Positions 60,395-64,000 of a stretch of 64,000 nucleotides of DNA are shown one piece after another; position 1 is the first letter of the stretch, and each line of letters starts with the position of its first letter. Where the stretch lies: the NCBI GenBank assembly GCA_965153455.1, contig OZ234493.1, forward strand, positions 15,118,213 to 15,182,212. Reading direction: 5' to 3'. This DNA is from Sphagnum compactum (lineage: Eukaryota > Bryophyta > Sphagnopsida > Sphagnales). The position numbers were made by a program, and so were the translations under genes. Under the pieces are notes generated by a model. It did no database searches. It had not been told where the DNA came from and was given only the letters and a program-made list of their open reading frames with translations.

Positions 60395-60535
60395 CGATGA
60401 TGCAAGCAATGATGCAGGCGATTATGTTAATGCAAACAATGATGCAAACGACTTGTTAGTGCAAATGATGATGTAAGTGATGATGCAGGCGACTTTGTTG
60501 GGGCAAGCAATGGGTGATGGTGGTGTCTGTGACAG
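60395..60535. repeat. Degenerate GATGCAAGC short repeat
   Basis: ATGATGCAAGCAATGATGCAGGCGA and relatives recur about nine times, in multiples of roughly 12-15 bp. Confidence 0.65.
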
Positions 60536-62359
60536 GTAAATAAAATGCACATTATTTCTTTGCCATAACAAGTGGGGTGGCTTGGTGGTAAAAAAATTGA
60601 TATGCATCCTAAAGGTTCAAGGATCATTCCCCACAAATGACGTGGGTTGTGGTCAATGTTACAATGTTGATGGATTATTCCCTACCTATATAGCCAACAT
60701 AAGTTAGGTGCCTATTAGATGACCTTAAGTAAGCACAATAGTTATCTTACTAACAACTTAAACTAGTTTTTAAAGCCTAACCTATGTAATGACACGTATT
60801 AACATGGTACATGTTTAATTTAATGAAATAAATAAATAAATAATATTATTTTACTATTTAAATGATAAATATTTAAATAAATATAAATAATGCGACTACA
60901 TTTTTTAATCATAAAATCAGTTGCAAAATGACGATACCATGTAAATTGATTTGGATGGATGAAAAATTCATGTAAGTTGCATCTTTATGTGACTACCATT
61001 ACAACTTGGTGCCACATATTGTCTTTTGTGACTAGAATTTTATGCGACTTGTACAAAATGACTGAGCATTGTAACAAGTCGCATACGATAATTACGACTA
61101 AAAATGGATCATAAATCTAGTCATATATTTGCAAATTCCTTGTAGTGATCTAGTTAGAGGTCAAGCAAGAAAATAAAATTTGTTGATAATTTCACTTTGT
61201 TCTAGCAACTTCCGTGACCTCAACATCTAAACGTGATGAACTTAAATTTTTTTTGTATCATAATGTGATGACTTGGGCCCATCATTTCCAAGAAATCCCC
61301 GTACCATTCATAGTTCCTTGTTTTTTCACCAAGTTAAAATTCACCCCAAAAAAACATTTCTTCTATCCATAAATATCCTTCCTATAATAGAGAAAGGATA
61401 TTAGACCTGTTTTTTAAAGAAAGAAATATCTTATATCTATTTAGGGGCATAAGAAAAAAAAGCATAAAATCCCACACACTCTGAAATAATAAAAATCATT
61501 TGCTCGTATGTTTTATGTTCATGATAACCTTACTCATGCTTAACAATGTATAATGTCAATAGATGTGCAACATTTGCAAAGCATGGGGTCAAAATTAACT
61601 ATAACATTATCTTACTTGCCCTTTACTTTGGGGATGCCTCACTTGTAAGTGCCTTACTTTACATAGACAAATACATCGTAACAAAATACAATTCAAGATG
61701 TGACAATACATATGTTATACCAAGATTTTTCCATGATAATCTTTGTTTTCATCCAACAAGACAATTATCCACCCCCAAGTAACGCCCCAGGTCAACCTAG
61801 AATGTTTGCTAGCTAAGTAAAGCTAGTATAAGTTTAACATAATTATTAATGTTCATTGGTTTTTTTTCCATAATTAATGTGGGAAGGTTTTTGTGAAAAC
61901 ACACCTTGCTTGAAAATAGAAAACAAAAATATGGGCACAAATTGTAAAGCCAATTTCTTCACTAAAACTTCACTACCATTGAAAACCTTAACAAAAAAAA
62001 ATGGTTGTTATAAACACGCACATCTTACCTTGCAAAAAATAAACACACATGCACAACCTTTCTCCACCCAAATCTTGCTACCATGCACACACAACTTGCA
62101 AAGCCTCCCTACTTGAGTGAAACCTCATTACTACACCTCACTACCATGCGCATGAATTGAATGAGGTCACTCTCTTGCCATTTAAAGTTACAAAACAATC
62201 TCCACTAAAAAAAACCATCACCTCTTCTTTTTGCTCACATCTTTAAAGTTGTTCTTAAGAGCTCACCTAAACCTAGGCGTTGTCATATGTGCAAATAAGC
62301 AAGGACCATTTCAAGAGAACTTAGGGTGAAATTCAAAAGAATGTTGATTTTGATGCAAA
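60536..62359. other. AT-rich intergenic, no recognised gene
   Basis: Short frames only; long A/T tracts and no domain motif. Confidence 0.5.
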
Positions 62360-63250
62360 TTTGAATTTCATCGTTGTTATTTTCTTTAATGACACATTGG
62401 CATTACGGTTATCAATTCATACAACATTTGGCCAAAATTTCTTACACAAACTTCGAGACATGTCACAAATACCTTTTATAGCATGCTCTTTGACAAGATA
62501 TTTGAAGCCCATCGTGCCCAAATTCTATCATGTTCTGGCCCAAGGGCGAGTGTTTGGCTTATAGTTTGACCAATTTTCCCAAACTTTCGACTAACTTCCT
62601 CGGTATTTTCCACAATGATTCGAATACAACTTGGACTGCCCCATCCCTCAATTGCAGGTATCTTTCAATGCATGTGCACACATCCCATTGACTTTATGGG
62701 TATCCACCTTTTATGTTGTGCTCATGGCAATGAACACACAAGAAGCCATGATGAAGTTCATGACACCTTTGCTGTCATTGTGCGAAATCCTAGCTTCCAC
62801 ATGGGGCAAGAACAACTACATGCACTTCCTTCAAACACATTCAACTCCTTTTGTCAATGAGTCGACATTGTGGTCACCAAAGATGGTGTTCACACCTTAT
62901 TCAATGTTAACATTGTCAACCCAACACGAGCAGATTTATTTCCCCCATTTTACACCACCCAAAGATTTGCTGCTTCCGATGTGGTTCAAGCCAAAGAACA
63001 GAGCTATCACGATTAACACCTTATTGATCAATTTTTCCCCTTAGCATGAGAGGTATTTGGATGTCTACATAAGCAGGCGGATGTGTTTTTACACAATTGT
63101 GCCAATGTCATTTGGAGTTTGAAAGGACCAAATGGCCTTCCTCTTTCAATCTTGGTTACTTTTCCTTGACAAAAAAATTCAATCACATGGCAAAAGGTGC
63201 AAGCATCCTCCATCTTTAGTTAGGCAATAGTTGTAGGCATAGTTACTTCC
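62360..63250 (+). mobile_element. Retroelement-derived ORF relic (region after reverse transcriptase)
   Basis: Plus-strand pieces in shifting frames: KFYHVLAQGRVFGL (near 62518), then LGLPHPSIAGIFQCMCTHP, DFMGIHLLCCAHGNEHTRSH and EVHDTFAVIVRN (62630-62790). Then VVTKDGVHTLFNV and PTRADLFPPFYTTQRFAASD (62865-62985), and QADVFLHNCANVIWSLKGPNG (near 63075). The Cys/His cluster followed by a HNxxR-like region and a D-x-V/T-K-DG segment is the layout found downstream of reverse transcriptase in some non-LTR elements. The RT core itself is absent and frames are broken. Confidence 0.45.
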
Positions 63251-63609
63251 TGACTTCCAACCCTTCACAACACATCTCCCATCTCCACAATCGACTTATT
63301 GCAAGTAGCCTTTTTTTGATATGGAAAAATGTGGCCGACCTAATACAAGCGATCGATTTTTGACATGAATAGGTTTTGACATATAGTTTGAGCTAACTTG
63401 ACATCCTGTAAATTTTCCCTTGTCTTTGCATCTTTTTTTTAATCCCTTTGTACATTTTCCTAATCTACAATGTGTCTATCAGCAAAGTTTTACAAGGTTG
63501 CATCATTTTATGTCAAGGTAGATTCTTGTTGTTAAAACTTAGCTCTGAAAAGGATATCCAGTCCTTACACTCTTCTCACAATTGCCAACTCACACCATTC
63601 AAAATCAAG

Positions 63610-63629
63610 ACCCAAAAAAAAAAAAAAAG
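63610..63629. repeat. Poly-A tract
   Basis: Fifteen or so A residues following CAAGACCC. It could be the tail of a retroposed sequence, but no target duplication was confirmed. Confidence 0.5.
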
Positions 63630-63898
63630 GCTAAACACCGAATTCGAGAAGTTCAACGAAATGGAAAGTGAGAGCTCAAAGGTGTTGATGTTGTAAGGAT
63701 TCAAGAAACATAGTTGTGGGTGGAAACATGGAAGGGTATGGATCAGTTTTTGGATTAGGGTTTAGGGTCTGGTGGAATCTCTATACTAGCAATAAGGTAG
63801 GGTAGGGTCTCTGCCCACAAACCCACCATGCCACTTATTGATAACCTAACATCGCGTTCTTGTTTTGCTGGCAAACCCTAAAAATAGGCCATTGGAAT

Positions 63899-63932
63899 AA
63901 ACCCTAACCCTAACCCTAATCCTAATCCTAAT
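63899..63932 (+). promoter_or_regulatory. Telo-box cluster before the window-edge gene
   Basis: AACCCTAACCCTAACCC with degenerate CCTAATCCTAAT follows, and another AAACCCTAA lies just upstream near 63874. The cluster is 60-90 bp before an ATG. It resembles the telo-box-rich leaders of plant housekeeping and translation genes. Confidence 0.5.
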
Positions 63933-63989
63933 TCCACCTAATGCATTTCTCTGCCAGCGGCCATCGCTTTTCCCTGCGCTTCAACAGCG

Positions 63990-64000
63990 ATGGCTGCCAT
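63990..64000 (+). CDS. Possible start of a gene cut by the window end
   Basis: ATGGCTGCCAT follows AACAGCG, a reasonable plant initiation context (G after the ATG, GCT as second codon), and the leader is markedly richer in G+C than the sequence to its left. Only three codons are visible, so identity is unknown. Confidence 0.35.

Overview
This is nuclear DNA from a land plant. The evidence is spliceosomal introns with GT/AG borders, plant-type gene families (VIH inositol-pyrophosphate kinase, RAD5-like helicase, tubby-like F-box, MCTS1, a chloroplast-type transit peptide), plant transposon superfamilies (CACTA, Mutator-like, Ty3/gypsy, hAT-like) and AAACCCTAA telo-boxes. I cannot place the lineage. 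The loose, repeat-rich, AT-rich texture would fit a seed-free plant, but that is only a guess.

The backbone is a cassette present three times, all on the plus strand: A (1-2988), B (about 5966-25600, interrupted) and C (43607-46434). Each carries a two-exon gene for a small Leu-rich, probably single-pass membrane protein that I do not recognise. The splice junction sits after the same Ile-Met-Gly codons and the protein ends Val-Glu in all three. In B and C the gene is followed by MCTS1, complete at C (46984-48902) and reduced to exon 1 plus part of intron 1 at B. So the ancestral unit was [small membrane protein]-[MCTS1].

Copy B has been hit twice. A CACTA-type element of about 18.1 kb (6595-24736) lies in exon 1 of its small-protein gene. 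It has imperfect terminal inverted repeats, a 3-bp GCT target duplication and a decayed TNP2-type transposase on the minus strand. It also carries genomic fragments of host genes with introns: a RAD5-like helicase relic and an F-box/tubby-like relic. A Mutator-like element of about 4.6 kb (26830-31454), with near-perfect terminal inverted repeats of about 37 bp and a 9-bp CCTGTTACT target duplication, lies in intron 1 of the B MCTS1 relic. The C locus supplies the matching unoccupied site near 47220. The Mutator-like element is filled with tandem repeats, including a palindromic AAGAAGGCCTTCTT minisatellite.

Right of this are a VIH (PPIP5K) pseudogene missing its central part (32192-36156), a Ty3/gypsy RNase H and LTR remnant (about 40.8-41.75 kb), cassette C with intact MCTS1, and an apparently intact eight-exon minus-strand gene for a plastid-targeted GIY-YIG-fold protein (50913-53843). 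The last 9.6 kb is gene-poor: a hAT-like transposase relic, several tandem repeats and a reverse-transcriptase-derived relic. At the edge, a telo-box cluster precedes an ATG that may start another gene.

The probably functional genes are small-protein copies A and C, MCTS1 and the GIY-YIG-type gene. The rest is duplication debris and transposons.
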